DNA of 64,000 nt from Clostridia bacterium (GTDB lineage: Bacteria; Bacillota; Clostridia; Christensenellales; Aristaeellaceae), in contig JAFXUZ010000067.1 in the NCBI GenBank assembly GCA_017524725.1, positions 1 through 64,000 of the forward strand, written 5' to 3'. The notes below the pieces were generated by a model that saw nothing but the letters and a program-made list of their open reading frames with translations, was not told the origin of the DNA and did no database searches. The position numbers and the translations under genes were made by a program. Positions 54,034 through 63,447 of the stretch are shown piece after piece; position 1 is the first letter of the stretch, and every line of letters begins with the position of its first letter.

Positions 54034-55671
54034 TCATTTCATCTTCCTGATCATCTTCCGGATCTGCGCGGCCCACTTGTTCCTGTCGCGCTTGGTCTTC
54101 AGTGCGGCGATCCGCCTGCCCAGCTCGCGGTACGCCTCCTCCAGGTATCCGCGGGAGGCGTCGTCCGTCCGGCCCGTTTCCTCCCCGGCCTCCGCCTCTT
54201 CTTTTTCCGCGGCCTCGTCGTGCTCAGGCGCGCCCTTTACGATCCTTTCCCTGTTCCCGGGCGCGGTCATGGTATCGGTCGAAAGGTCCCACTGCTCCCC
54301 GGGGTAGGGCGCCTCGGCGTTAAGTTTCAGTTCCTCCCGCAGCCGGGCGGCGAAAAGATCCGTCACGGTGTCCTCCCCGTGGACCACGAACACCCTTTTA
54401 ACGCCCTTCACGGCGCGGATCCAGTCCATCAGCCCCTCGCTGTCGGCATGCCCGCTGACGCCCTGCAGCTGGGCCACCCGGGCCGCCACGCGGATGTTCT
54501 CCCCAAAGATCTCCACCGTCTCGGCGCCGTCAAGGATCAGCCTGCCCAGGGTCCCCTCGCTCTGGTATCCGACAAACAGCAAAGTGCATTCCCTGCGCCA
54601 CAGGTTGTGCTTCAGGTGGTGCTTCACCCTTCCCGCGTCGCACATGCCGCTGGAGGAGAGGATCACCTTGGGCTCCGGATCAAAGTTGATGGCCTTGCTC
54701 TCGTCGGCGGTCACGGCGGTCCTGAGTCCCGGGAAATACAGCGGGTTCACCCCCGCCCGGATCAGTGCCGACGTCTCCTCGTCAAAGCATCCCAGGCTGT
54801 CCTGCTGGAATACGCCGGTGGCCTCGATGGCCATCGGGCTGTCCATGTAGACCTTGAAATCCGGATGCCGGGGCACCAGCCCCTTTTCCTTGATCTCCCG
54901 GAAAAGGTAGAGCATCTCCTGCGCCCTGCCCACCGCGAAAGCCGGGATCACCACATTCCCGCCTTTGTCGAAGGTGGAATTGAGGACCTCCGTCAGGGCC
55001 GAAAGGTAATCCGTGTCCTCCCCGTGGGTCCGGTCCCCGTAGGTGGATTCCATCACCACCCAGTCTGAATATCCCACCGTCTGCGGGTCCCGGAGGATCC
55101 TCTGGCGGAAGTTCCCGATATCCCCGGAAAAGGTGATGACTTCCTGCTTTTCACCCTCGGTAATCTTCAGCGTCACCGCCGCGCTGCCCAGCAGATGCCC
55201 CATATCCGTCAGGATAAAGGAGACCCCGTCAAAGGCCCTCATCTCCCTGCCGTAGGGGCAGTCGACGAACAGCCCGCAGCATTTTTCCGCGTCGGAAGCG
55301 TCATACAGCGGCTCGTCCGGCTCCTTTCCGCCGCGCTTGGCCTTCCGGTTTTTCCATTCGGTCTCGCTTTCAAGGATGCGGGCGCAGTCCATCAGCATGA
55401 TGCGGCACAGGTCCGCCGTCGCCTTGGTGGCGAAGATCGGGCCTGAAAAGCCCTGCTTTACCAGCAGCGGCAGCCACCCGGAATGGTCCACATGGGCGTG
55501 GGTCAGGAAAACAGCGTCCACGCTCTCCGCGGGACACGGCAGCGGCGGGTTCTCATACAGGTCCACGCCCTGCTCCATGCCGTAATCCACCAGCATCCTT
55601 TTGCCGCATGCCTCCAGCAGATGCCTGCTCCCCGCCACCTCATGGGCCGCACCTAAAAACGTCAGCTTCAT
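54034..55671 (-). CDS. Metallo-beta-lactamase/beta-CASP RNase
   Basis: A 545-residue nuclease of the beta-CASP group, like the archaeal/bacterial CPSF-type ribonucleases. The metal-binding motif THAHVDHSG (about 57-65), GHLLGSAAV and FSGDIGNF are followed by a beta-CASP insert (SSSGMCDAGRVKHHL) and the RMMBL motif region LQGVSGHADSEGL. It is expected to process or degrade RNA in the cytoplasm. A charged Glu/Lys tail extends past the folded core (about 455-545). Confidence 0.92.
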   Translation of the reverse strand: MKLTFLGAAHEVAGSRHLLEACGKRMLVDYGMEQGVDLYENPPLPCPAESVDAVFLTHAHVDHSGWLPLLVKQGFSGPIFATKATADLCRIMLMDCARILESETEWKNRKAKRGGKEPDEPLYDASDAEKCCGLFVDCPYGREMRAFDGVSFILTDMGHLLGSAAVTLKITEGEKQEVITFSGDIGNFRQRILRDPQTVGYSDWVVMESTYGDRTHGEDTDYLSALTEVLNSTFDKGGNVVIPAFAVGRAQEMLYLFREIKEKGLVPRHPDFKVYMDSPMAIEATGVFQQDSLGCFDEETSALIRAGVNPLYFPGLRTAVTADESKAINFDPEPKVILSSSGMCDAGRVKHHLKHNLWRRECTLLFVGYQSEGTLGRLILDGAETVEIFGENIRVAARVAQLQGVSGHADSEGLMDWIRAVKGVKRVFVVHGEDTVTDLFAARLREELKLNAEAPYPGEQWDLSTDTMTAPGNRERIVKGAPEHDEAAEKEEAEAGEETGRTDDASRGYLEEAYRELGRRIAALKTKRDRNKWAAQIRKMIRKMK

Positions 55672-55712
55672 TCAAACCACCTTCACCATTCCAAAACTTC
55701 ACTCTTCACTCT

Positions 55713-56627
55713 TCACTCTGCCGCCTCCGCGGCCGCGGCCGCGGCGGCGGCCATGGCTCCTTCGCGGCTTTCGAACACCGCCAGGAACCGCGCCGCATGG
55801 CAGAAAACGGCGCCTTCGATGCCGCACGCGTCCCTGAGCGCCCCGTCCCTCAGTCCCGCCCAGCTTTCGGGCAGGTCCTTTTCGGCCAGGAAGCTCCCCT
55901 CCTCACGGGGGACCGTCTGCAGATTCCACCCGCCCCGGCCGCCTGGATAAACGACAAACAGCTTTTTGTCCCCCGGATGCGCTTTGTTGTGGGCAACGAC
56001 GCTCCCGCGCCAGGGATAGCGGGCATCCAAAGCCAGCGTACGCGCGCCGGGGCACTCCTCCAGGGCCCTTTCCACCCTCCGGCGTGCTTCCGCGGCGTCG
56101 CGGCAGGCGGCTACGGCCCTTTCAAGCACCGGAAGGGCGGTCTCCGCCGCCAGGATGAACAGGCGGTCCCCGTTCCGGGCGTCCTCCCGCCAGGTCGGGT
56201 TCATCACATCGATAAAGCTGAAGATATGCCCGCCGGGGAACAGGTCCTGCCCGTTGTCCTCGGCCTCCAGGGCGTTCAGGAAACGGGAACGCATCTCCTC
56301 CAGGGTTTCCTTTTCGTCGGCGAACATCAGGTCCATCAGCTTGCCCAGGGCCGAGGCCTTCACCCCGTCCGGGCGTATCAGGGACCCCTTCTGGTGGTGG
56401 TCCAGGCACACCCGGTCCCCCGTCACCAGATCCCTTTCCCCCACGTCCAATACATACATGCAGTTATCCAGCATGGCTTTATCGCGGGAGCGCGTTACCC
56501 GGACGTGCTCCCTTCCGTAGGCCATGAAAAGCAGCGCCGCGCACACCGCGTCGTCGGCGTGGAACGGGCCGTCGTGCACGCCCACGGTTATGTTCCCGTC
56601 CGCTCCCGGCGGGATCAGTCTGATCAT
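55713..56627 (-). CDS. MYG1-family putative metal-dependent hydrolase
   Basis: A 304-residue protein of the MYG1 (UPF0160) family, a relative of DHH phosphoesterases with 3'-5' RNA exonuclease activity in characterised members. Key motifs: HDGPFHADDAVCAALLF (metal ligands), TRSRD, VLDVGERDL and LDHHQKG. The C-terminus is a poly-Ala/Glu tail after FESREGAMA. GGAGG precedes ATG. It is near the beta-CASP RNase on the same strand. Confidence 0.88.
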   Translation of the reverse strand: MIRLIPPGADGNITVGVHDGPFHADDAVCAALLFMAYGREHVRVTRSRDKAMLDNCMYVLDVGERDLVTGDRVCLDHHQKGSLIRPDGVKASALGKLMDLMFADEKETLEEMRSRFLNALEAEDNGQDLFPGGHIFSFIDVMNPTWREDARNGDRLFILAAETALPVLERAVAACRDAAEARRRVERALEECPGARTLALDARYPWRGSVVAHNKAHPGDKKLFVVYPGGRGGWNLQTVPREEGSFLAEKDLPESWAGLRDGALRDACGIEGAVFCHAARFLAVFESREGAMAAAAAAAAEAAE

Positions 56628-56694
56628 TCTTTTTTTCCTCCGTCCCGGCAGGATAAGCGCCGGCGCCGGTTTTTGTCCCGGCGCCGGCTTCAGG

Positions 56695-57039
56695 TCATCC
56701 CATTCGGTCCTTCAATTGCTCCCCGCCCATGATATGGATGTGCCAGTGCCCCACGCTCTGGCACGCGTCGGGGCCGCAGTTGGACACGATACGGAAGCCG
56801 TTGTCCAGTCCCTCCGACCGGGCCACGTTTTTTACGGCCCGCAGCATATGCGCAAGCGTTCCGTCGTCCAGGCGGTCGGCGGCATCGCTGACGTCGCTGA
56901 CGTGGGTCTTCGGCACCAGGATCACATGCACCCTGGCCTGGGGATTGATGTCCCTGAAGGCATAGCATTTTTCGTCCTCGTACACCTTGGACGAGGGGAT
57001 CTCTCCCCGGATGATTCTGCAGAAAAGGCAATTGTCCAT
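56695..57039 (-). CDS. HIT-family nucleotide-binding protein
   Basis: A 114-residue HIT protein, expected to hydrolyse nucleoside-phosphate conjugates. The C-terminal His triad is HWHIHIMGG, and the N-terminal CLFCRIIRGEI is typical of the HINT/PKCI-like group. The start at 57039 was chosen because AGGAGGG lies 7 nt upstream; the frame extends 16 codons further without a site. It lies between MYG1 and dnaX. Confidence 0.95.
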   Translation of the reverse strand: MDNCLFCRIIRGEIPSSKVYEDEKCYAFRDINPQARVHVILVPKTHVSDVSDAADRLDDGTLAHMLRAVKNVARSEGLDNGFRIVSNCGPDACQSVGHWHIHIMGGEQLKDRMG

Positions 57040-57106
57040 GTTCGTTCCCTCCTGAGATATGAATGTCTGCCCGGCGGATGCATACACCGCGCCGGGCGCG
57101 TTCCCT

Positions 57107-58681
57107 TCAGTCCACGACGATCAGCTTGTCCCGGCCGACCAGGTCGGCCAGGGTCTTTTCGTTTTTTTCCAGCTGTTTTTCCCACTCGGTGTTTTCCCGG
57201 CTGCCCTCTACCAGGATCTCAAACCGCGCTTCGGGGTCCCCCGCCTCCCAGAGGCAGTTGTTGACGATTTCGACGGTGTTGTTTTCCTCCATGATCTTTT
57301 TTTCGGCGCCGCCGGGCAGCAGCCGTATCCGGTACTCGTGCCCGACGCATCCGCCGTAGACCTCCGCATTCACCAGGCCGAAGACCATCGGCGCCTTTTC
57401 CTGCAAAAGCTTCATGGCCTTTTTCCACACCTCGTTTTCGGTGAGTGGCCTGCGGCGGGCCTCCTGCTTCGGCGCGGCGGGCGCGGCCTGGGCTTTGCCA
57501 TCCCCGGCATCGCGGGCGGGCAGGGCCACGCCCTCCCTGCGCAGGGTCTCCACTTCCTTTTCCAGTTCCGCCAGCCGCTCCACCAGGGCGTTCAGGTCGC
57601 CCCCCGCCGCCTTTTCGCAGGCGGACAGCACCGCGATCTCCAGTACCGACCTTGCGGAAGACGCCCAGCGGGTATCCCCTTCGGCCTTCATCATGATTTC
57701 CATCACCCGCATCAGTCGCCGGGTCGTGAATCTCTCCGCCAGGGCGGCCATCCTTTCGGCGTCCTTATCGGCGCTGTCCTTCCCGCACAGCGCTATGGCC
57801 GCCAGCTGCCTGAACAGGGCCGTCAGGTCCTTCAGGAACACCTGCACGTCCCAGCCCTCGCGCATCACACGGTCCACCGACTTCAGCGCGCCGGCGGCGT
57901 CGGAGGCGGCGATATGCCCGGCAAGCTCCATCAGGCTCTCCCGGTCGGCGCTCCCCAGGGAGGTGCGCACCGACGCTTCGGTGATCCTTTCCCCGGTGCC
58001 CATACACATGTCCAGGATGGAAAACGCGTCGCGCATGCCGCCCTCCGCGGCCCGGGCGATGTAGGTCAGCGCCTCGTCGTCCGCCTCGGCCCCGGCCCTG
58101 TCCACCGCCTCCCGCAACCGCCCTGCGATCTCATCCTCGCCGATGCGTCCGAAATCAAAGCGCTGACAGCGGGAAAGGATGGTGGGCAGCAGCTTCTGCG
58201 GCTCGGTGGTGGCCAGGATGAACACCATGTATTCCGGCGGTTCCTCCAGGGTCTTGAGCAGCGCGTTGAAGGCGCTGTTGGAAAGCATATGCACTTCGTC
58301 GATGATATACACCTTGTATCTGCCGAACTGGGGCGGGTAGTCCACTTTCTCCAGCAGATCCCTGATCTCCTCCACGCGGCTGTTGGATGCCGCGTCCATT
58401 TCGTACACGTCCAGCGACTGGTCCGCCAGGATGGTCCGGCAGCTTTCGCATTCCCCGCAGGGATCCCCGTCCCGGGGATCAAGGCAGTTGATCGCCCGGG
58501 CCATGATCTTCGCCGCGCTGGTCTTGCCGGTGCCCCGGCTGCCGCAGAAAAGGTAGGCATGGGCTATGCGGCCGGCCTTCACCTGGCTGCGCAGGGTCTT
58601 CCGGACGGCCTCCTGGCCCACCATTTCAGAAAAAGTCTTCGGCCGCCATACCCGGTACAGCGCCTGATACGTCTTATCCAT
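57107..58681 (-). CDS. dnaX: DNA polymerase III subunit gamma/tau
   Basis: A 524-residue clamp-loader ATPase. It begins with VWRPKTFSEMVGQEAVRKTL and the Walker A motif GSRGTGKTS. A zinc-binding module with four Cys is at CLDPRDGDPCGECESC, and Walker B is YIIDEVHML with LATTEPQKL. The tail after about residue 380 is a Lys/Glu-rich tau-like domain, shorter than in Escherichia coli. The ribosome site GGGGGG is upstream. Confidence 0.95.
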   Translation of the reverse strand: MDKTYQALYRVWRPKTFSEMVGQEAVRKTLRSQVKAGRIAHAYLFCGSRGTGKTSAAKIMARAINCLDPRDGDPCGECESCRTILADQSLDVYEMDAASNSRVEEIRDLLEKVDYPPQFGRYKVYIIDEVHMLSNSAFNALLKTLEEPPEYMVFILATTEPQKLLPTILSRCQRFDFGRIGEDEIAGRLREAVDRAGAEADDEALTYIARAAEGGMRDAFSILDMCMGTGERITEASVRTSLGSADRESLMELAGHIAASDAAGALKSVDRVMREGWDVQVFLKDLTALFRQLAAIALCGKDSADKDAERMAALAERFTTRRLMRVMEIMMKAEGDTRWASSARSVLEIAVLSACEKAAGGDLNALVERLAELEKEVETLRREGVALPARDAGDGKAQAAPAAPKQEARRRPLTENEVWKKAMKLLQEKAPMVFGLVNAEVYGGCVGHEYRIRLLPGGAEKKIMEENNTVEIVNNCLWEAGDPEARFEILVEGSRENTEWEKQLEKNEKTLADLVGRDKLIVVD

Positions 58682-58687
58682 ACCGCG

Positions 58688-59431
58688 TCATTCCCCCCGC
58701 AGGGCAGAGCGTATACCCTGGCACAAAACCATCATGCCGGCATAAATGCCCGTTTCCGCAAGGCAGCTGAACGCCGCAAAAACGATCCGCAGGGCGCCGC
58801 CGCCCGACATGATCTCAAAAAGCATCCGGCCGAGGATCATCCCGCCGGTCAGGGCCGACACAAAGGCACAGGCGGTAAAGATGCCGGACGAGGACAGCTT
58901 TCCCGCAGACATGTCCCCCAGGCGGCGCAGCACCTGCCGGAACAGCAGGAATGACGCCCCTTCCAGGGCGTTGCATACAAGGGACAGGATGATGAAGGGA
59001 AGCACCCGCCAGATCTGCTCCGCGTCTTCCTTCTTCATCTCCATTTCCGCCAGCTGCTCTTCCGTCAGCCCCCATAAAACGCTGTACATGCTGAAATACA
59101 GCATAACGAGCGCAAAGACCGTCACCGCAAGCACCAGTCCCAGCGCCATGGAAGCCGCGGCGGCCTTTTTGTATTTTTCAGCGGATCCCGAGGCCTTCAG
59201 CTGCCAGATGAAGAACACCGCCGCCAGGCCAGCGCCCAGGTACGCCAGGTCGAACACAAGACTGACCATGCCGAGGGCTTCCACCCCCGACGTGGCGTTC
59301 TGCAGGGATGAAAACATCGTCAGACCGCAGGAAAACGCCAGGCACATCACCAAAGCCGACAGCCATGGGCTTTCGCGGAACCCGTCCGCCGCCATGCGCG
59401 GGTTGACCAGCACGGACATCGTTTTTTTCAT
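58688..59431 (-). CDS. Multi-pass membrane protein, unknown function
   Basis: A 247-residue protein with about six hydrophobic helices (for example ALVMCLAFSCGLTMF, LVLAVTVFALVMLYFSMY and LPFIILSLVCNALEGA) and an acidic interhelical loop EEQLAEMEMKKEDAEQ. I do not recognise a family. It lies 6 bases upstream of dnaX in the same direction, so co-transcription is plausible. AAGGAG precedes the ATG by 6 nt. Confidence 0.7.
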   Translation of the reverse strand: MKKTMSVLVNPRMAADGFRESPWLSALVMCLAFSCGLTMFSSLQNATSGVEALGMVSLVFDLAYLGAGLAAVFFIWQLKASGSAEKYKKAAAASMALGLVLAVTVFALVMLYFSMYSVLWGLTEEQLAEMEMKKEDAEQIWRVLPFIILSLVCNALEGASFLLFRQVLRRLGDMSAGKLSSSGIFTACAFVSALTGGMILGRMLFEIMSGGGALRIVFAAFSCLAETGIYAGMMVLCQGIRSALRGE

Positions 59432-59655
59432 GGTCTTCTCCTTAAATGTTCGTCCTTCTTTCCATATATTTTACCATAGGCGCTGCCCCATGACAAGAAA
59501 CGAAATCGCGGTCTTTTCCCCGCTCCCCGATTCTTCCGCCGCGTTTTCCGGTATTCCGGCCGATCTTTGCCCGTTTTTTGCAAAAAGAAGCTTTTTCGCA
59601 AAACGGATGTAACAAAAGCTCCATATAATTTCTATTTATTGAAACCAATGTTTAT
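59432..59655. other. Gene-free spacer before the GHxW-repeat gene
   Basis: About 220 bases with the ribosome site of the membrane-protein gene at the left and a small inverted-repeat-like TTTTTGCAAAAAG segment near 59575. Nothing else was found before the promoter at 59656. Confidence 0.3.
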
Positions 59656-59684
59656 TTGACAAAGTGCTCCGCAGGCCTTAAACT
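59656..59684 (+). promoter_or_regulatory. Promoter of the GHxW-repeat protein gene
   Basis: A perfect TTGACA (59656-59661), a 17-nt spacer and TAAACT (59679-59684), about 70 bases before the ATG, which follows AAGGAGG. Confidence 0.7.
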
Positions 59685-59756
59685 TAAAGCTGCAATCTTA
59701 TGATTGCCCGCAGTACCGATACCAATAACATCCTGAATCACTAAGGAGGGTTTTGA

Positions 59757-61319
59757 ATGAAACGTTTTTCCGGAAAGCTGCTGCTTTTCCTGGCCGCATG
59801 CGTGCTCATTTTTGCCGCAGCGTCCGCGGAGGCTGAACATGTACATCAGTATACGATCGTCTCCGAAAAATCCTACGCCCCTTCCTGCCTGGTGGAAGGC
59901 CTGACCTATTATGAGTGCCCCGGCTGCGGCGATCACTATACCGTCACGATCCCGGCCGTCGGACACAAGCCCGGCGACACGGTGACCGAAACCACTCTTT
60001 CGCCCACCTGCATACGCACCGGCACCAGGACGACCACCGTCTACTGCAAGCACTGCAATACCGTTATCTCTGTCACCACCGAGGCCCTGCCCATGACGGA
60101 CCACACCTGGCCCTCCTCCTGGACTGTGGTCAGGCAGGCCACCTGCACCACCACCGGCCTTGAGGTAAAGGACTGCGTCGTCTGCTCAACAAGGCTCGAC
60201 AGCCGTGAGATCCCCGCCACCGGTCACGCCTGGGGCCCCTGGAACACCATCGCCCCCACCTGCACCATAGGCGGATATCAGTACCGCATTTGCGGCAACG
60301 ACCCGTCCCATACCGAACGCCAGGCTGATATCCCGGCCCTGGGCCACGACTGGGGCGAGTACGTCCTGACCACTGCCCCCACCTGCACCACCCCCGGCAT
60401 CGAGACTTCCACCTGCAGGCGCTGCGGCGAGACCCGCACCCGTTCCATCCCGGCCACCGGCCACATTTGGGACGCCGGCGAGGTGACCACCTCTCCCACC
60501 TGCACCACCCCCGGCATCAGGGAATATACCTGCCTGAACGACCCGAGCCACAAAAAGTCCGAGACCATTCCCAAGCTGGGCCACTCCTGGACCCGCTGGG
60601 ATATAGACCCCAAACCCACCTGCACTGAAAAGGGCCGCCGCCGCCATGTCTGCACCATCTGCGGCAAGGACTATTCCGAAAGCATGCAGCCCCTCGGCCA
60701 CGACTGGGGCCCCTGGACCCTGGTAAGGGAAGCCACTCCCCAGAAGCCCGGCCTGGAGCAGCGCACCTGCCGGCGGTGCGGCGCGAAGGAACAGCGGGAG
60801 GTCCCCTATGACGGCAGCAACGCCGGCATCGGTTCGACCATGTGCGTCTTCGGTCCCCGCCTGAAGGACGTTGGCACCTACCTGTCCCCCACCAGCGATG
60901 CCTGGTACATGTTCACTCCCTTTGACGCCTCTATCGAAGGCAGCCAGACCTACGAGCTGGTAGTGGACGATTCCTATATCGTCGGCACCGCCACCATCAC
61001 CGTGGAAAACGGCGCTGTCAGCCTGACCTACGATCTGAACACCACCAGTCTCCAGGTAGATCTTGAATTCTTCACCTTCCTGCCCGATATGCACGTGCTG
61101 AGCCAGTACGAGCCCGAGGATCTCAAGCCCATCTGTGGCATGGAGCCCGGCGTCCCCTACAGCCTCGCCGATCGCTTCGGCGGTGACACCAACCTGGTCC
61201 TGTATTTCTGCTCCAGGGTCACCTATACCTATGACGCCGCCGGCATGAGCGCCCTCAATTACTTCTCCGCCTATCACCAGGCCCTGCTGAACAACATGTT
61301 CAGGATCATGGACCAGTAA
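59757..61319 (+). CDS. Secreted protein with tandem GHxW/Cys-pair repeats
   Basis: A 520-residue exported protein with a signal peptide ending near AEA-EHV. About seven units of 35-45 residues follow (about 28-335), with the pattern GHxW, PTCTxxG, then C..CG and a closing IP.xGH. These resemble repeats seen in many secreted Clostridia proteins and may bind metal or form disulphides. Residues about 340-520 form a beta-rich domain without clear family (ending AGMSALNYFSAYHQ). No anchor is seen, so it is probably released. Confidence 0.82.
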   Translation: MKRFSGKLLLFLAACVLIFAAASAEAEHVHQYTIVSEKSYAPSCLVEGLTYYECPGCGDHYTVTIPAVGHKPGDTVTETTLSPTCIRTGTRTTTVYCKHCNTVISVTTEALPMTDHTWPSSWTVVRQATCTTTGLEVKDCVVCSTRLDSREIPATGHAWGPWNTIAPTCTIGGYQYRICGNDPSHTERQADIPALGHDWGEYVLTTAPTCTTPGIETSTCRRCGETRTRSIPATGHIWDAGEVTTSPTCTTPGIREYTCLNDPSHKKSETIPKLGHSWTRWDIDPKPTCTEKGRRRHVCTICGKDYSESMQPLGHDWGPWTLVREATPQKPGLEQRTCRRCGAKEQREVPYDGSNAGIGSTMCVFGPRLKDVGTYLSPTSDAWYMFTPFDASIEGSQTYELVVDDSYIVGTATITVENGAVSLTYDLNTTSLQVDLEFFTFLPDMHVLSQYEPEDLKPICGMEPGVPYSLADRFGGDTNLVLYFCSRVTYTYDAAGMSALNYFSAYHQALLNNMFRIMDQ

Positions 61320-61336
61320 CACTTCAAGCATCGCTT

Positions 61337-61367
61337 CCGGGAAAGGGCTGTCCCTTTCCCGGTTTTT
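61337..61367 (+). terminator. Terminator of the GHxW-repeat gene
   Basis: A perfect 11-bp stem, CCGGGAAAGGG (61337-61347) with CCCTTTCCCGG (61352-61362), is followed by TTTTT, only 20 bases after the stop. Confidence 0.9.
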
Positions 61368-61532
61368 AATTTCTGTCGTCCCCGTTCCTCCGCGGCCGCC
61401 CGGGAACGCCCTCCGGGCGAATTGTTCACAGATCGTTCACGATTTCAGGGAACCGGAGGAAGGATCCGTTCGTATATACCTTTGGAAGGCTGTCGGGGCC
61501 TTCCGAAGATGAAATGAAAGGATCTGAAAGCA

Positions 61533-61895
61533 ATGAAAAAGATGATCTGTGTATTTGCCGCCCTGGCTCTGGCTGTCACCCTGTGCGTCGGCGCGTCCGC
61601 GGACGGTTTGCTTGGCGGCTGGCAGGTGTGCGAGGACCCCACGGTCACAAAGGAGGCTCAGGCCGTCCTGGACAAGGCCCTGGAGGGTTTCGTCGGCAGC
61701 CATGTGGAGCCCGCGGCCCTGCTGGCGACCCAGGTGGTGGCCGGGACCAACTACTGCTTCCTGTGCAGGGTGACCCCTGTGGTGCCGAATGCCCAGAGCG
61801 CCTGGTGCCTGGTGTATGTGTACCATGCTCTGGACGGCTCCGCCAGGATCCTTGAATTCCAGGATGTGACCCTCGGCCTGAGCGCTGCCGAATAA
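61533..61895 (+). CDS. Small secreted cystatin-like protein
   Basis: A 120-residue exported protein with a signal peptide to about ASA-DGL. The mature part has the three features of cystatins: an N-terminal LLGGW (26-30), a QVVAGTNY hairpin (67-74, with the QVVAG loop that wedges into papain-type proteases), and a later Trp (AWCLVY). It also has several Cys residues (CEDP, YCFLC). Function as a cysteine-protease inhibitor is inferred from the motifs. The AAAGGA ribosome site is upstream. Confidence 0.75.
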   Translation: MKKMICVFAALALAVTLCVGASADGLLGGWQVCEDPTVTKEAQAVLDKALEGFVGSHVEPAALLATQVVAGTNYCFLCRVTPVVPNAQSAWCLVYVYHALDGSARILEFQDVTLGLSAAE

Positions 61896-61922
61896 CAAAA
61901 CGCGCGGCCATTGGCCGTACGG

Positions 61923-61962
61923 AAAAACGCCTTCTTCCGGGCAGAACGGAAGGAGGCGTTTT
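61923..61962 (+). terminator. Terminator of the cystatin-like gene
   Basis: An inverted repeat, AAAAACGCC (61923-61931) with GGCGTTTT (61954-61961) and CTTCCG/CGGAAG inside, followed by a T-rich stretch. Confidence 0.8.
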
Positions 61963-62919
61963 CTGTTTGCGTTTTCTGTTTTCAGCGACAGGCGGGCGAA
62001 GAGTGTGCTGCTTTCCACTTTTTGGGCCCCCAGCGCCCGAAAAAAGTCCGGTGGACTGTTTTCAGCGTAGGGTGGACGGCAGCCCCGGATGCTGGCCGCA
62101 AAGCGGCCGAATGAGGTCGCTGCCCCGCCCCGCGCCTGCCCCCGGAACGTAAAGTCCCTTCTTCCCACATTCCATTATCGTCTCCCAGGTAACATATTTT
62201 GTGTGCCGGGCGGTCGACCTCATCCGTCTGCTTACTGCGTTCGCATCCACCTTCCCCAACCCGGGGAAGGCTTACGAGGTCTTCCTTGCCGGTTGAACAG
62301 TTTTGGAGCGTGTTGGCTCAGGGATCGCGTCCAGTTCCCACACAACGTAAGGCGGGCAGCAGCCCGTGTTACCTTCCCCGGTTGGGAGCCCCAGTGGACT
62401 GTTTTCAGCGAAGGGCGGGCGGCAGCCCGTATTGCCTTCCCCGGGTTGGGGAAGGTGGCCGCGAAGCGGCCGGATGAGGTCGCTGCCCCGCCCCGCGTTA
62501 ACAGCATGTACACCTCACGTAATCCTTCCACGTCTGGGGGCCACAGCGCCCGGAAAACAATGCAGTGCAATGTTTTTTAGCAAAAGGCGGACGGCAGTCC
62601 GTATTGCCTTCCCCCGGTTGGGGGCCCACAGCACCCGGAAAACGGACGACCTCATCCGTCTCCTCACCGACGCTCGGTTCCACGTCACAGGGCGCCCCGT
62701 CGGCTGACGCCGGATCCCCCACGCCCCATGCGGGAATGGCTTACGTGATCCTGAGTCTTCCCCATGTATCCGTGATTTGCCCGCGGCGCCCTTGACACGG
62801 CATGCCGAAAATACGATAATGGTTATAAGCATCCGGCACGGCGTCCGCTCCCGCAAAGGGCGGGATGCCCGGCCGGCTGATCACGGATAAACAAATCTAA
62901 GTTTTTAGGAGGGATCACT
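61963..62919. repeat. Non-coding cluster of degenerate intergenic repeats
   Basis: About 950 bases without a credible gene. The words GTGGACTGTTTTCAGCG (62051 and 62394), GGCGGACGGCAG-like words, and GGCCGCGAAGCGGCCGGATGAGGTCG-like parts recur. Copy A spans about 62044-62137, copy B about 62388-62498 and a diverged copy C about 62540-62684. Partial inverted pieces (CCTCATCCGTC) are at 62218 and 62651. It looks like nested or decayed copies of a short non-autonomous element. It ends before the TerB-like gene, whose GGAGGG site is at about 62910. Confidence 0.6.
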
Positions 62920-63378
62920 ATGGACAATCTTAAGTCCGGGGCGGAAGACGTTAAGCTCCTGTACGAAAAATTCCTGACCGCATGCAGCGCCTTTGAGGAA
63001 GGGAACAAGTGGGACCGGGATCAGAACGGGGAAATGGACGCGTACTATTTCCACGATATCATGTGCGTATTCATCCACCTGATCTCCGCTGACGGCGTCT
63101 TTTCGCCCGAGGAAGCCGATTTCGTCAACCAGGTCTTCGGCTTTGGGTACACCGCGGAGGAACTGGCGGAACTCTACCGCGTCCAGGGTGAAGACATTGA
63201 GGACATGCTGAAATATATCCCTGCGGACTACGAAAAGCTGAAAGCGATCAGCGGCGAACTGGCGGAGATGTACAAAGCGATGCTTCTTAAGGCCTGCGAC
63301 GTCGTTGCCGCCTGCGATGGCAGCGTGCACAAAAACGAGCAGAAGTACATCGACAGCCTGAAGGCAAGCCTGGCCTGA
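62920..63378 (+). CDS. TerB-like domain protein
   Basis: A 152-residue all-helical protein with the two acidic, metal-binding-like positions of TerB: ISADGVFSPEEADFVNQVF (about 55-73) and AACDGSVHKNEQKYI (about 127-141). TerB-family proteins act in tellurite resistance or stress-related membrane complexes, but lone copies are common in Clostridia and their role is unclear. AGGAGGG lies 6 nt upstream of ATG. It is a single-gene unit followed by a terminator. Confidence 0.85.
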   Translation: MDNLKSGAEDVKLLYEKFLTACSAFEEGNKWDRDQNGEMDAYYFHDIMCVFIHLISADGVFSPEEADFVNQVFGFGYTAEELAELYRVQGEDIEDMLKYIPADYEKLKAISGELAEMYKAMLLKACDVVAACDGSVHKNEQKYIDSLKASLA

Positions 63379-63403
63379 CCCTTTTCGCGGCCTTTTTTCA
63401 GGG

Positions 63404-63447
63404 AAAAAAGCATGGCGGAGATCTGCGTGATCCCCGCCGTGTTTTTT
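63404..63447. terminator. Terminator after the TerB-like gene
   Basis: A CATGGCGG (63411-63418) and CCGCCGTG (63434-63441) stem flanked by AAAAAA on one side and TTTTTT on the other, so it can work on both strands. Confidence 0.8.
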
